NCBI RefSeq assembly: GCF_013184495.1
Contig: NZ_JAAOIY010000005.1
Span: forward strand, 62,001 to 126,000
From: Sporosarcina jiandibaonis
Lineage (GTDB): Bacteria > Bacillota > Bacilli > Bacillales_A > Planococcaceae
DNA length: 64,000 nucleotides
Direction: 5' to 3'
Positions 1 through 7,421 of the stretch are shown here, piece by piece. Within the stretch, counting starts at the first letter, position 1. Every line of letters starts with the position of its first letter. A program made the position numbers and the translations under genes. Below the pieces are notes generated by a model. That model was not told the DNA's origin. It was given only the letters and a program-made list of their open reading frames with translations, and did no database searches.

Positions 1-971
1 CCAATCTCTTCGTTATTCGCTTTCCGATAAACCCCTTTAGCAACCGCCAAATCAAAATAAGCAGCGCCGACGGATTTAAAGAAAGTAATTTCTTCATCAT
101 CCGTACGAGAATCCACAGCACCGGTTATCAGGTCCGTCAACTCGCCGTGAATGTCATCGAATGACCAATCAGGCTGTTTTGCTGCGTGGATTAATTCGCC
201 AGCTTCTTCCGTCACGCCATGTAAATCATCGACGACAATTTTACTAGCGCGTTGTAGGAATTCGAAATCGACTTCTCTCATATGAGGCAAATACGATCCG
301 ACGCCGTTTACATGGGTACCAGGTTTAACATCGTTTCCATTAAAAACAGGTTCAGAAGATCTCGTGCTGCAACAAATAATATCAGCACGTTTAACAGCGA
401 CTGCGACATCACGTTCAATCGAAATCAAGATATCATCTTTAATTCCAAAATCACGAAGTTTTTCACCGAATTTAACAGCTTTTTCTTCAGTCGGATTCAC
501 AAGCAGAATTTCCTTGATATCACGAACTTCAAGCACGCCAAGAACTTGTTCGAATGCCATTCCGCCCGTTCCGATGACCGTTAGAACTGAAGAATCAACA
601 CGAGAAAGTCTAGCTGTCGCCAATCCGCTTAGTGCACCTGTACGCAAACGCGTTAAATAAGAAGCATTCATTAACGCAAGATGTTCACCATTTTGTGCAT
701 CCGTCACGAGGACAACGCCTTGTGTAGTAGGTTTTCCAACAGCAGGATTATTCGGGAAAATCGTTACCGCTTTCATCGTTGCGATTTCATCCACTAAATC
801 CGCGCTTGGCATGTACAGGGAAGAGGCTTCATGTTCTGGGAACTCCAAAACAGTTCGCGGCGGGTTTTCAACTTTTTCGCCCGCTTTCGCATGAAGAACT
901 TTTTCGACATCACGTAAAGCTTCTTTCATCCCATAGTTTGTTTGTATTTCTTTTTCATTCAATAAAAGCAT
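1..971 (-). CDS. Ornithine cyclodeaminase / mu-crystallin family protein (3' end cut by window)
   Basis: About 323 codons are visible, against roughly 325-330 for the family, so only the last few residues are missing. Seen: an N-terminal half with IATMKAV (substrate-binding Lys region), LRTGALSGLATA, a Rossmann glycine motif VIGTGGMA near residue 135, and the family signature GVGSYLPHMREVD near residue 225. Known for the family: NAD-dependent conversion of ornithine to proline plus ammonia, or reduction/oxidation of related imino acids and alanine. The start at 971 is preceded by AAAGG at good distance; an in-frame ATG at 980 abuts that site and is less likely. It follows the MHS transporter by 22 bp, so both probably share the promoter near 2340. 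With the proline dehydrogenase at 3054 this suggests ornithine-to-proline-to-glutamate flow, but the exact substrate is uncertain. Confidence 0.85.
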   Translation of the reverse strand, partial: MLLLNEKEIQTNYGMKEALRDVEKVLHAKAGEKVENPPRTVLEFPEHEASSLYMPSADLVDEIATMKAVTIFPNNPAVGKPTTQGVVLVTDAQNGEHLALMNASYLTRLRTGALSGLATARLSRVDSSVLTVIGTGGMAFEQVLGVLEVRDIKEILLVNPTEEKAVKFGEKLRDFGIKDDILISIERDVAVAVKRADIICCSTRSSEPVFNGNDVKPGTHVNGVGSYLPHMREVDFEFLQRASKIVVDDLHGVTEEAGELIHAAKQPDWSFDDIHGELTDLITGAVDSRTDDEEITFFKSVGAAYFDLAVAKGVYRKANNEEI

Positions 972-990
972 TGAGTTCATCCTTTGCTAA

Positions 991-2268
991 TTAAGCATCT
1001 AATTTTTGTCCGCGGCGATCTTTAACGACCCAAATTGCGAGAAGTGATACGATCGCTGTGAAAATAATGTATAAGGCAACCGGTATATACGAATTATTGA
1101 ATTTTAATAACAACGAGGCGGCGACCAAAGGCGCTGTTCCGCCGGCGAGAGCCGCACCAATTTGGTAGCCAAGTGAAATACCCGTATACCGAACTTCTGC
1201 CGAGAAGATTTCCGAGAACATGGTACCAAGAACTGCAGTGATCGGCGCCCAAATGATACCGAGACCTAACACAGTTGCAATGACAAGAAGCACAACGCTT
1301 TCTTGATTCACCAACCAAAAGTACGGGAACGCGTAAAGTGCCATTGCGATTGTTCCATAAAGATACAATGGTTTTCTTCCGACACGGTCCGACAAGGCTC
1401 CCATAATCGGGATTAATATCGTTGTAACAATGGTTCCGACCATTACAGAATTCAATGTTGCAGTACGGGAGAATCCTAAATTCGTTGTTGCGTAGGAAAC
1501 GACAAACGTACTGAAAATATAGAACGGTGCTGTTTCGACAACTTTAGCACCGATGGCGATCAGTACTTCGCGCCAATGTGTTTTTAACGTCGTGATTAGA
1601 GGGATTTTTGGTATTTCTCCTCTTTCCTGAACATTTTTGAAGGACGGCGTTTCGTCAATTCCTTTCCGAACCCACAGTCCAAATACAACTAATAATGCAC
1701 TTAATATAAACGGAACACGCCATCCCCAAGTCATGAACGATCCTTCAGGCAGAAGCGTCATAATTGAAAGTGCAATCGTTCCGAGAAGCATCCCGATTGT
1801 AACGCCCATTTGCGGAATACTACCGTAAAGTCCACGTTTTTCATCAGGCGCATATTCAACAGCCAATAATAACGCGCCGCCCCATTCCCCGCCAAGCCCA
1901 ATTCCTTGGATTAAGCGCAACGTGATTAACAGAATCGGTGCCCAAATACCGATTGCTTGATAAGTAGGGAGTAATCCCATTCCAAACGTAGCGACTCCCA
2001 TAAGACTGAGCGTGAGGACCAATGTTTTCTTCCGGCCAATTCTATCTCCGATATGACTGAAGATGATTCCCCCAAATGGACGGATGAAAAATGCTAATGC
2101 AAATGAAGCAAACGCGAGTATCGTGCCGATTGCCGGATCGTCTGTGACGAAGAAAAGTTGGTTGAAAACGAGTGCGGCAACAGTTCCATACAAAAAGTAG
2201 TCGAACCATTCGATTGAGCTACCGACAAGACTTGCGACAAGTACTCGATTCATTTTTTTCTGATCCAT
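991..2268 (-). CDS. MFS transporter, metabolite:H+ symporter (MHS/ProP-like) family
   Basis: A 425-residue protein with about 12 hydrophobic segments. It opens with the MHS hallmark SSIEWFDYFLYGT and carries the MFS loop motif DRIGRKKTL after TM2 and again DRVGRKPLY after TM8; RLIQGIGLGGEWGGALL is also typical of ProP/shikimate/dicarboxylate symporters. Known: this family imports organic acids, betaines or proline with protons across the inner membrane. The ATG at 2268 is chosen over an upstream in-frame ATG because AAAGGGGG lies just before it, while the extra 18 residues are poor and lie in the promoter/operator region. It is the first gene of a two-gene operon with the ornithine cyclodeaminase; a substrate such as an amino acid or betaine is inference. 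Confidence 0.85.
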   Translation of the reverse strand: MDQKKMNRVLVASLVGSSIEWFDYFLYGTVAALVFNQLFFVTDDPAIGTILAFASFALAFFIRPFGGIIFSHIGDRIGRKKTLVLTLSLMGVATFGMGLLPTYQAIGIWAPILLITLRLIQGIGLGGEWGGALLLAVEYAPDEKRGLYGSIPQMGVTIGMLLGTIALSIMTLLPEGSFMTWGWRVPFILSALLVVFGLWVRKGIDETPSFKNVQERGEIPKIPLITTLKTHWREVLIAIGAKVVETAPFYIFSTFVVSYATTNLGFSRTATLNSVMVGTIVTTILIPIMGALSDRVGRKPLYLYGTIAMALYAFPYFWLVNQESVVLLVIATVLGLGIIWAPITAVLGTMFSEIFSAEVRYTGISLGYQIGAALAGGTAPLVAASLLLKFNNSYIPVALYIIFTAIVSLLAIWVVKDRRGQKLDA

Positions 2269-2303
2269 ATAATTTCCCCCTTTGAATGAAACGCTTTTTG
2301 AGT

Positions 2304-2324
2304 AATTGAAGTAGTACTTCAATT
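2304..2324. promoter_or_regulatory. 21-bp perfect palindrome, probable operator of the XRE-cupin regulator
   Basis: Arms AATTGAAGTA and TACTTCAATT around a single central base form a perfect dyad. It sits just downstream of the predicted start of the minus-strand transporter transcript and directly upstream of the -35 box of the divergent regulator gene. That placement fits repression of both genes by the neighbouring XRE-cupin protein. The dyad is seen; the protein that binds it is inferred. Confidence 0.65.
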
Positions 2325-2352
2325 TGAACTAATTTCATCATAGTGATACTAT
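2324..2352 (+). promoter_or_regulatory. Probable promoter of XRE-cupin regulator
   Basis: TTGAAC (2324-2329), 17 bp, TACTAT (2347-2352); a TATAAT also begins at 2350. It overlaps the divergent promoter, so the two transcription units compete and share the palindrome. Confidence 0.5.
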
Positions 2353-2365
2353 AATATTCTGTCAA
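2337..2365 (-). promoter_or_regulatory. Sigma-A promoter for transporter-cyclodeaminase operon
   Basis: On the minus strand TTGACA (2365-2360) and TATGAT (2342-2337) are separated by 17 bp, an almost ideal vegetative promoter. Initiation would fall near 2330, just before the palindrome at 2304-2324. Confidence 0.75.
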
Positions 2366-2390
2366 TAGGTATTTCTAGGGGGAGAATTTA

Positions 2391-2915
2391 TTGCAAAAGA
2401 AAAACTTGGGTTGTTCGATTAAAGAAATTCGACAGCAAAAAAAGATGACGTTAAAAAATTTGTCTGAGGAAACCGATCTATCAATTAGTTTTTTATCTCA
2501 ATTAGAACGGGGTAAATCATCGGCAACTCTGAAATCACTCAAAAAAATTTCACTGGCTCTCGGAGTGAACCCAAGTTATTTTTTTAAGCAAGAGAATTCC
2601 AATCATAATGATTCCATAACGATGCGTTTATCAGAGAATCAATTTTATTATCAAGATTTAAGTGGTGATGTTGCTCAGCCTGCATTTTCCCCTTTGTTAA
2701 TCGTAATGAAACCCGGGCAAAGCGAAGAAAGTTTGATGACGCACACGGGGCAAGAATTCATCTACATGCTTGAAGGACAACTGATCGTGCAAATCAATGA
2801 CGAGTTACATACGCTTAATCCTGGCGAATCAATTATGTTCGATTCGATGGAACCCCATTATTGGTATAACTACACAAATGAAGATGTTCGATTTCTATGT
2901 GTTTCATATGATTGA
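2391..2915 (+). CDS. XRE-family regulator with C-terminal cupin domain
   Basis: A 174-residue two-domain protein. Residues about 6-60 form a Cro/C1-type helix-turn-helix (IKEIRQQKKMTLKNLSEETD, then SISFLSQLERGKSS). Residues about 100-172 form a cupin barrel (GQEFIYMLEGQL, LNPGESIMFDSMEPHYWYN). This architecture (PuuR/SutR-like) is known for ligand-responsive repressors of amine, amino-acid or sulfur genes. The start is TTG, with GGGGGAG 7 nt upstream. It is transcribed divergently from the transporter-cyclodeaminase operon, so it most likely controls that operon through the palindrome at 2304-2324; the ligand is probably a substrate of that pathway (inference). Confidence 0.85.
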   Translation: MQKKNLGCSIKEIRQQKKMTLKNLSEETDLSISFLSQLERGKSSATLKSLKKISLALGVNPSYFFKQENSNHNDSITMRLSENQFYYQDLSGDVAQPAFSPLLIVMKPGQSEESLMTHTGQEFIYMLEGQLIVQINDELHTLNPGESIMFDSMEPHYWYNYTNEDVRFLCVSYD

Positions 2916-2971
2916 TAAGAACTAGCTAATTTTCATAGTTAACTGATTTCGACTAATTTCAACAAAAATGT

Positions 2972-2999
2972 TTGAAATATCGTTTCGAACCTATATTAT
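2972..2999 (+). promoter_or_regulatory. Candidate promoter of proline dehydrogenase gene
   Basis: TTGAAA (2972-2977), 16 bp, TATTAT (2994-2999), about 55 bp before the start codon. It is a moderate match to the sigma-A consensus and the only reasonable one I see in the gap. Confidence 0.45.
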
Positions 3000-3053
3000 T
3001 AAGTGTAGGAAAATGTTTAAATTATAAGTACTTATAGAGTAAGGGGTATGACA

Positions 3054-4028
3054 ATGGCTTTAGTCAGAGATTTCTTTATGGGGTTATCCCAAAATCAGCT
3101 TTTGAACAGCGCTGCTAAAAAATATGGACTAAAATTAGGTGCACAGAACGTTGTCGCCGGAACGAATGTGGCAGAAACAATTGAAAGTATTAAAAAACTG
3201 AACGCGCAAGGAATTTCTTGTACGGTCGATAATTTAGGCGAATTCGTCTATGAAAAAGACGAGGCAATTAAAGCGAAAGAAAGTATCCTAGAAGTAATTG
3301 AAGCCATTCATACACATGAAGTGGATGCACATATTTCTTTGAAACCATCACAACTAGGTCTGGATATAGACTATGATTTTTGTTATGAAAACTTAAGGGA
3401 AATTGTTGAGAAAGCGAATAGCTACTCTATTTTCGTAAACTTTGACATGGAAGATCACGAACGCCTTCAACCTTCTTTTGATATTTTGGAAACGTTGTCA
3501 AAGGACTTTAATAATATTGGAACAGTTATTCAAGCCTATTTCTTCAGAGCAAAAGAAGATATTAAAAAGTATAAAGATTTCCGCTTGCGGATCGTAAAAG
3601 GCGCTTATAAAGAGCCAGCAGAAATAGCTTATCAAGAAAAAGCCGTTATCGATGAGAATTACATTGAGTTAATCGAGTGGCATTTATTGAATGGCAAATT
3701 CACATCCATTGCAACGCATGATCATCACGTCATTAATCATGTAAAACAATTTGTTAAAGACAATAACATTCCAAACGATAAATTTGAATTCCAAATGCTT
3801 TATGGATTCAGAACCGATATGCAACAGGAGTTGGCCCGGGAAGGCTATAACTTCTGCGTATATGTGCCATTCGGAGATGATTGGTACGGCTACTTCATGA
3901 GACGACTGGCAGAACGCCCACAAAACTTGAATCTCGTTGTGAAGCAAGTATTCACGAAAAAAACGAACACAATGATTGGTCTTGCCGCAGGTGCATTTTT
4001 AGTAGGAAGACTGACAAAAAGAAAATAA
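3054..4028 (+). CDS. Proline dehydrogenase (monofunctional)
   Basis: A 324-residue protein matching the short PutM/FadM-type proline dehydrogenases of Bacilli. Seen: ISLKPSQLGLDID, VNFDMEDHERLQPSFDIL, the FAD-site run LRIVKGAYKEPAEIAY, ATHDHHVI, EFQMLYGFR and the C-terminal RRLAERPQNLNLV, which contains the conserved substrate-binding arginines. Known: FAD-linked oxidation of proline to pyrroline-5-carboxylate, electrons passing to the membrane quinone pool. ATG 3054 is preferred to ATG 3048, because AAGGGG at 3041-3046 lies 7 nt before the former and touches the latter. It stands alone, next to the cyclodeaminase operon; no P5C dehydrogenase is in the window. Confidence 0.92.
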   Translation: MALVRDFFMGLSQNQLLNSAAKKYGLKLGAQNVVAGTNVAETIESIKKLNAQGISCTVDNLGEFVYEKDEAIKAKESILEVIEAIHTHEVDAHISLKPSQLGLDIDYDFCYENLREIVEKANSYSIFVNFDMEDHERLQPSFDILETLSKDFNNIGTVIQAYFFRAKEDIKKYKDFRLRIVKGAYKEPAEIAYQEKAVIDENYIELIEWHLLNGKFTSIATHDHHVINHVKQFVKDNNIPNDKFEFQMLYGFRTDMQQELAREGYNFCVYVPFGDDWYGYFMRRLAERPQNLNLVVKQVFTKKTNTMIGLAAGAFLVGRLTKRK

Positions 4029-4034
4029 GTTAAG

Positions 4035-4080
4035 AAAACTGTCTAATTAGGTGTGATATACGCTTTGATTGGACAGTTTT
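4035..4080 (+). terminator. Weak intrinsic terminator after proline dehydrogenase
   Basis: Arms AAAACTGTC (4035-4043) and GACAGTTTT (4072-4080) with a long 28-nt loop and a short T run. Shape and position fit a terminator, although the loop is unusually long. Confidence 0.5.
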
Positions 4081-4122
4081 TATTTATCTGATAAAAAGCC
4101 AATAGAAGAAACTCCCAGCTAA

Positions 4123-4131
4123 TGGTATAAT
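4123..4131 (+). promoter_or_regulatory. Extended -10 promoter of leucyl aminopeptidase gene
   Basis: TGGTATAAT is an extended -10 element without a convincing -35 box, placed about 57 bp before the start codon. Confidence 0.5.
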
Positions 4132-4187
4132 AACTATAGGCAATTTTCAGATAGGCTTTGTCAACAAGAAAATGGGGGAATTTATTG

Positions 4188-5576
4188 ATGTCAAACGAAG
4201 TGAAAGTTATTTTTGAAAGCAATTCAGTGATTGCTGAAAATGGAACAGTAAAAAATTTCGTGAAAAACAGTCCTGCTGGACATTGTTCCGTTTTACTTAA
4301 TGATGAACATTATGTTGTCGTTAAAAATGATGAAAAAACGCCAGTCAGCTTAGAGAAGGTTCGTGCAACTGCAGGAAATATTGCACGTGACTTAGGCAGC
4401 CGGAAAGTAGAAACTGCTTTCGCAACAGCCGAAGATATTAAAACCGGCTTTGCAGAATTGGATAAAGAAGATGTTCTTACAGCTTTTGTCGAAGGGTGGG
4501 AACTCGGCGCTTATCAGTTTGTTACGTACAAGCCAAGCGCTACGCCATTCCGTACAGCGCTAGAAGTTGAAGGGGACGAGCAAGCACAATCAGCCGTTAC
4601 TACAGGAAAAATTCGCGCAGAGGCAACAGCTTTCTCACGCGATCTTATGCATGAAGTTTCAAACGTCTTAAATCCGGAAACATTCCCGGAAGTATTGAAA
4701 AAGCAATTCGAAGGCACAAACGTTGAAGTGAACGTGTTGGATAAAGAAAAACTCGAAGAAATGGAAATGAACGGTGTACTGACAGTCGGTCGAGGAAGTA
4801 CATATAAACCAGCATTCGTTGAACTCGTATACAAAGGTGACGAATCGAAACCGCTCGTTGCACTGGTCGGAAAAGGCGTCACTTTCGATACAGGCGGCAT
4901 TAGCTTGAAGAGCGGTAAAGACTTGAGCGATATGCGCATGGATATGGGCGGCGCTGCAGCAGTTGCGGGCGCAATGACGTTACTCGCGAATACAAAAGCG
5001 AAAGCGAACGTCGTTGTGTTAATTCCCATGGTTGAAAACATGCCGGACAATACTTCAGTTCTTCCAGGCGAAGTCATCAAATACAAAAACGGTTTGACAG
5101 TTCAAGTCGGGAACACCGACGCAGAAGGTCGTCTCATCTTAGCAGATGCCTTGATTCGTGCAGGCGAATTAAAAGCGGAGTATATCGTCAACATTGCGAC
5201 ACTTACAGGCGCAGTTGTTAATGCACTTGGAACCGAATTGGGCGGTGTCTTCGGCGACGCAGAACTATCAGCTGAGATGAAAAAAATCGGCGATAAAAAC
5301 GGCGATTTCATCTGGCCGATGCCATTAGTCGAAGCGTATGACAGCTCGCTAGATAGCGATTACGCGGACATGAACAACATCAGTTCATTAAACGTAGCAG
5401 GTTCAATTACAGCGGGTCTTTTCCTGCGCCGCTTCGTGCCAAAAGAAAGCAAATGGCTGCATGTCGATATGGCAGGCGTCATGGACAAAACTAAAGCATC
5501 CGGCTACTATGCAAAGTCTGCAACGGGTTATGGTGCAAGACTATTAGCTGACTTTACGACATTTGTTTCTAAATAA
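4188..5576 (+). CDS. pepA: Leucyl aminopeptidase (M17)
   Basis: 462 residues, close to the M17 norm of about 490. Seen: the metal/substrate motif GKGVTFDTGGISLK, then MRMDMGGAAAVAG, and the M17 signature NTDAEGRLILADAL near residue 315; the C-terminal part has GSITAGLFLRRFV. Known: a cytosolic hexameric dizinc enzyme that removes N-terminal leucine and other residues from peptides. The ATG at 4188 is chosen, with GGGGG about 9 nt upstream, over a TTG ten codons earlier that precedes the ribosome site. It is monocistronic, bounded by an extended -10 promoter and a strong terminator. Confidence 0.93.
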   Translation: MSNEVKVIFESNSVIAENGTVKNFVKNSPAGHCSVLLNDEHYVVVKNDEKTPVSLEKVRATAGNIARDLGSRKVETAFATAEDIKTGFAELDKEDVLTAFVEGWELGAYQFVTYKPSATPFRTALEVEGDEQAQSAVTTGKIRAEATAFSRDLMHEVSNVLNPETFPEVLKKQFEGTNVEVNVLDKEKLEEMEMNGVLTVGRGSTYKPAFVELVYKGDESKPLVALVGKGVTFDTGGISLKSGKDLSDMRMDMGGAAAVAGAMTLLANTKAKANVVVLIPMVENMPDNTSVLPGEVIKYKNGLTVQVGNTDAEGRLILADALIRAGELKAEYIVNIATLTGAVVNALGTELGGVFGDAELSAEMKKIGDKNGDFIWPMPLVEAYDSSLDSDYADMNNISSLNVAGSITAGLFLRRFVPKESKWLHVDMAGVMDKTKASGYYAKSATGYGARLLADFTTFVSK

Positions 5577-5581
5577 TTATG

Positions 5582-5616
5582 AAAGTGCTCGGTTTTAACC
5601 GCTGAGCACTTTTTTG
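5582..5616 (+). terminator. Intrinsic terminator after pepA
   Basis: AAAGTGCTC (5582-5590) pairs with GAGCACTTT (5604-5612), followed by a T run. Confidence 0.85.
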
Positions 5617-5644
5617 TTAGATGAATGAAAAGGGGGGACTTGCA

Positions 5645-5971
5645 ATGAGAATGTTTATTGTGATTTTACTACTCATTTTTCTAACAGGATGCGCAGGGAA
5701 TCCAACTCCAACAGAGCAAGAAACTCCAGATTATGCAGCCTATAGTGAAAACAAGTTCATAGAAGGCGAAGTCGTTTCAAAACGTATTAACTCTTTCACG
5801 ATGGTGGATGACATGACTAACGGGAAAATCATTGTTACAATGTACGACGAAAATGATAAGAAAAGCATGAAGTCGGTGAAAAGGAATGAAAGGGTAAGAG
5901 TTTGGTTTGATCATCTTCGGGAATCAAATCCCGGTCAGACTAGGGCGCATCGTGTGGAAATAATAGAATAA
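5645..5971 (+). CDS. Small lipoprotein, DUF3221/YobA-like
   Basis: 108 residues. A hydrophobic signal ends in a lipobox LTGC, so the mature protein is probably anchored to the outer face of the membrane. The rest is one small domain with EGEVVSKRINSFTMV and NERVRVWFDHLRESNPGQ. This resembles the DUF3221 pattern (a beta-rich domain with a VWF and PGQ tail), but I recognise it only by pattern. Start: ATG 5645 lies 7-8 nt after AAAAGGGGGG; the earlier ATG at 5621 precedes that site. Function unknown. The GNAT gene follows at 28 bp. Confidence 0.7.
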   Translation: MRMFIVILLLIFLTGCAGNPTPTEQETPDYAAYSENKFIEGEVVSKRINSFTMVDDMTNGKIIVTMYDENDKKSMKSVKRNERVRVWFDHLRESNPGQTRAHRVEIIE

Positions 5972-5998
5972 TATTGTAAAGAACGGGGAATGTGTTTA

Positions 5999-6388
5999 AT
6001 GAAATTTGAGGTAGTCATCAATATGCCCATCGAAAATCATGAAGTTCCAGATATAAGGGAATTAGTAGGATGGGGAAGACGGGATAAGGATTTTCCGGCA
6101 ATATTCGAACGTTGCAATTTTTGGGCTGGTGTTCGTGATGAACATGATAAATTGATCGCGTTCGGCTACATCGCGGGAATGGCCTTGGAACATGGTTACA
6201 TGGAAGATATCATGGTCCATCCCGATTATCAAAATAAGGGAATTGGCGTTCAATTAGTAAAAGCATTAATCCAAGAAGCTGAACGATTTGGATTGGGAAT
6301 AGTGACAGTCACCTTCGATGAAGAAAATGCTAATTTCTATGAAGTCTGCGGATTTTCACCAAGCCCGGGCGGGGTTTGGCAAACATGA
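5999..6388 (+). CDS. GNAT family N-acetyltransferase
   Basis: 129 residues with a complete GNAT core: the beta4 strand DIMVHPDYQNKGIGVQLVKAL carries the acetyl-CoA pyrophosphate loop (Q/R-x-x-G-x-G/A form, here QNKGIG), followed by VTFDEENANFYEVCGF, the beta5-alpha4 tract common in small YhfO/arylalkylamine-like GNATs. The acceptor substrate cannot be read from sequence. ATG 5999 is preferred to 5990, because ACGGGGA lies 10 nt before it and would otherwise overlap the start. It may be cotranscribed with the lipoprotein upstream. Confidence 0.8.
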   Translation: MKFEVVINMPIENHEVPDIRELVGWGRRDKDFPAIFERCNFWAGVRDEHDKLIAFGYIAGMALEHGYMEDIMVHPDYQNKGIGVQLVKALIQEAERFGLGIVTVTFDEENANFYEVCGFSPSPGGVWQT

Positions 6389-6395
6389 ATAAACA

Positions 6396-6425
6396 TTGAC
6401 ATGAAACCATTTGGTTGTATATAAT
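6396..6425 (+). promoter_or_regulatory. Promoter of the SRPBCC-ArsR operon
   Basis: TTGACA (6396-6401), 18 bp, TATAAT (6420-6425). Both boxes are perfect. The spacer contains one arm of the operator at 6404-6446, so binding there should block polymerase. Confidence 0.85.
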
Positions 6426-6446
6426 TAATATGCAACCAAATGGTTT
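6404..6446. promoter_or_regulatory. Double operator, 14-bp perfect inverted repeat (probable ArsR-family site)
   Basis: AAACCATTTGGTTG (6404-6417) and CAACCAAATGGTTT (6433-6446) are exact reverse complements 15 bp apart. Each arm also contains its own dyad, AACCA-2-TGGTT. One arm lies between the -35 and -10 boxes and the other just after the -10. The ArsR-family protein encoded second in this operon is the obvious candidate ligand, giving autorepression (inference). Confidence 0.75.
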
Positions 6447-6471
6447 TATTTAATTCCAAGGAGGAATAGAC

Positions 6472-6894
6472 ATGTCTAACAACGAACAATTTGCTGAAGT
6501 AGTTAAGAAAGTAGTGATCAATGCGCCTATCGAAAAAGTCTGGGATTATGTCGCCACGGCTGAAGGAATTGGCGCATGGTTTATGCCCAATGATATGGAG
6601 CCGATAGAAGGAAAAGAATTTATTTTACAAGCCGGCCCTTGGGGAAATTCCGCATGCAAAGTGACAGAAGTTAGCTCACCAAACCGTTTATCTTTTGAAT
6701 GGGGAGAACAATGGCTCATCACGTTTGAATTAAAAGAAGTAGATGAAGGGCAAACAGAATTGACACTCATTCATGCAGGTTGGGATGAAAACAAACAAAC
6801 CGAATTCGGTCAATCACATACAGAAGTCCGCGCACGCATGTCCGGCGGATGGGATGGACTCGTTAAAAAACTGAAAACAGTAGTTGAAGCATAA
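6472..6894 (+). CDS. SRPBCC / AHSA1-like domain protein
   Basis: 140 residues forming a single START/Bet v1-like (SRPBCC, AHSA1) domain: VVINAPIEKVWDYVATAEGIGAWFMPND at the N-terminus, FEWGEQWLITFEL in the middle and GGWDGLVKKLK at the C-terminal helix. Family members bind small hydrophobic ligands in a deep cavity; many lie next to an ArsR repressor, as here. AAGGAGG precedes the ATG at good spacing. The downstream ArsR gene starts on the base after this stop codon, so translation is coupled. Function beyond ligand binding is not known. Confidence 0.85.
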   Translation: MSNNEQFAEVVKKVVINAPIEKVWDYVATAEGIGAWFMPNDMEPIEGKEFILQAGPWGNSACKVTEVSSPNRLSFEWGEQWLITFELKEVDEGQTELTLIHAGWDENKQTEFGQSHTEVRARMSGGWDGLVKKLKTVVEA

Positions 6895-7218
6895 ATGGCG
6901 GAAGATCCTCAAAAATACGATGTTTTTCAAGCAATCGCAGATCCAACTCGGCGCAAACTTCTTGAACTACTCGCCAAAGAACAATTGTCGATTGCAACAT
7001 TGAGCAGCCATTTTACAATGAGCCGAACAGCGGTCACAAAACACCTGGGCATACTGGAATCAGCAGGACTGGTCGGTTCACAAAAAGCAGGCAGAGAAAA
7101 GTTGTATCGATTGGAAGTAAAGCCATTGCAATCACTAAAACAATGGCTAGAATTCTACGAACAATATTGGGATGATAAACTGGAGAAGCTTAAATTTAAT
7201 GTTGAAGAGGATGAATGA
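6895..7218 (+). CDS. ArsR-family winged-helix repressor
   Basis: 107 residues: VFQAIADPTRRKLLELLAKEQLSIATL, then a recognition helix in SRTAVTKHLGILESAGLV and a wing KAGREKLYRLE. It lacks the classical CxCxxC metal box, so it belongs to the non-metal ArsR group paired with SRPBCC proteins. It probably represses its own operon at the double dyad 6404-6446. The C-terminal EFYEQYWDDKLEKLK tract is usual for this group. The stop is followed by a gap filled with 21-bp repeats. Confidence 0.88.
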   Translation: MAEDPQKYDVFQAIADPTRRKLLELLAKEQLSIATLSSHFTMSRTAVTKHLGILESAGLVGSQKAGREKLYRLEVKPLQSLKQWLEFYEQYWDDKLEKLKFNVEEDE

Positions 7219-7263
7219 AAGCCAACTAATTGAGGGTGGTTTTTTATATTTGAATTTTAATGC

Positions 7264-7380
7264 AAACGACTAAAGCCGGCCTCGAAACGACTAAAGTGCC
7301 GGTTCAAACGACTAAAGCGGTTGCGAAACGACCAAAGCGTCGACGCAAACGACTAAACCACACTCCAATCCGACCAAACC
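7264..7380. repeat. Degenerate 21-bp tandem repeat, six units, core AAACGACTAAAG
   Basis: The core AAACGACTAAAG begins at 7264, 7285, 7306, 7326 (CGACC variant), 7347, and a decayed copy is at about 7368; steps are 21, 21, 20, 21 and 21 bp. The rest of each unit varies. The array fills the gap between the convergent ArsR and methyltransferase genes. A short open frame through it (starting near 7260) has no ribosome site and is an effect of the three-fold period. Not a known repeat class to me. Confidence 0.8.
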
Positions 7381-7383
7381 CAA

Positions 7384-7413
7384 CAAAAAAACCGCGCTGT
7401 CAACCAACGCGGT
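7384..7413 (-). terminator. Intrinsic terminator of the Trm11-like operon
   Basis: Read on the minus strand, ACCGCG (7413-7408) pairs with CGCGGT (7396-7391), followed by six to seven T. Confidence 0.85.
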
Positions 7414-7421
7414 CCAACAAT

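Noticed and set aside
4514..5086. 190-codon open frame on the minus strand inside pepA
   Set aside because: No ribosome site, Ser/Thr/Pro-rich composition typical of an antisense shadow, and pepA is certain on the other strand.
7264..7380. CRISPR array
   Set aside because: Units are 20-21 bp in total with no separate constant repeat and unique spacers, cores are degenerate, and no cas genes are in the window.
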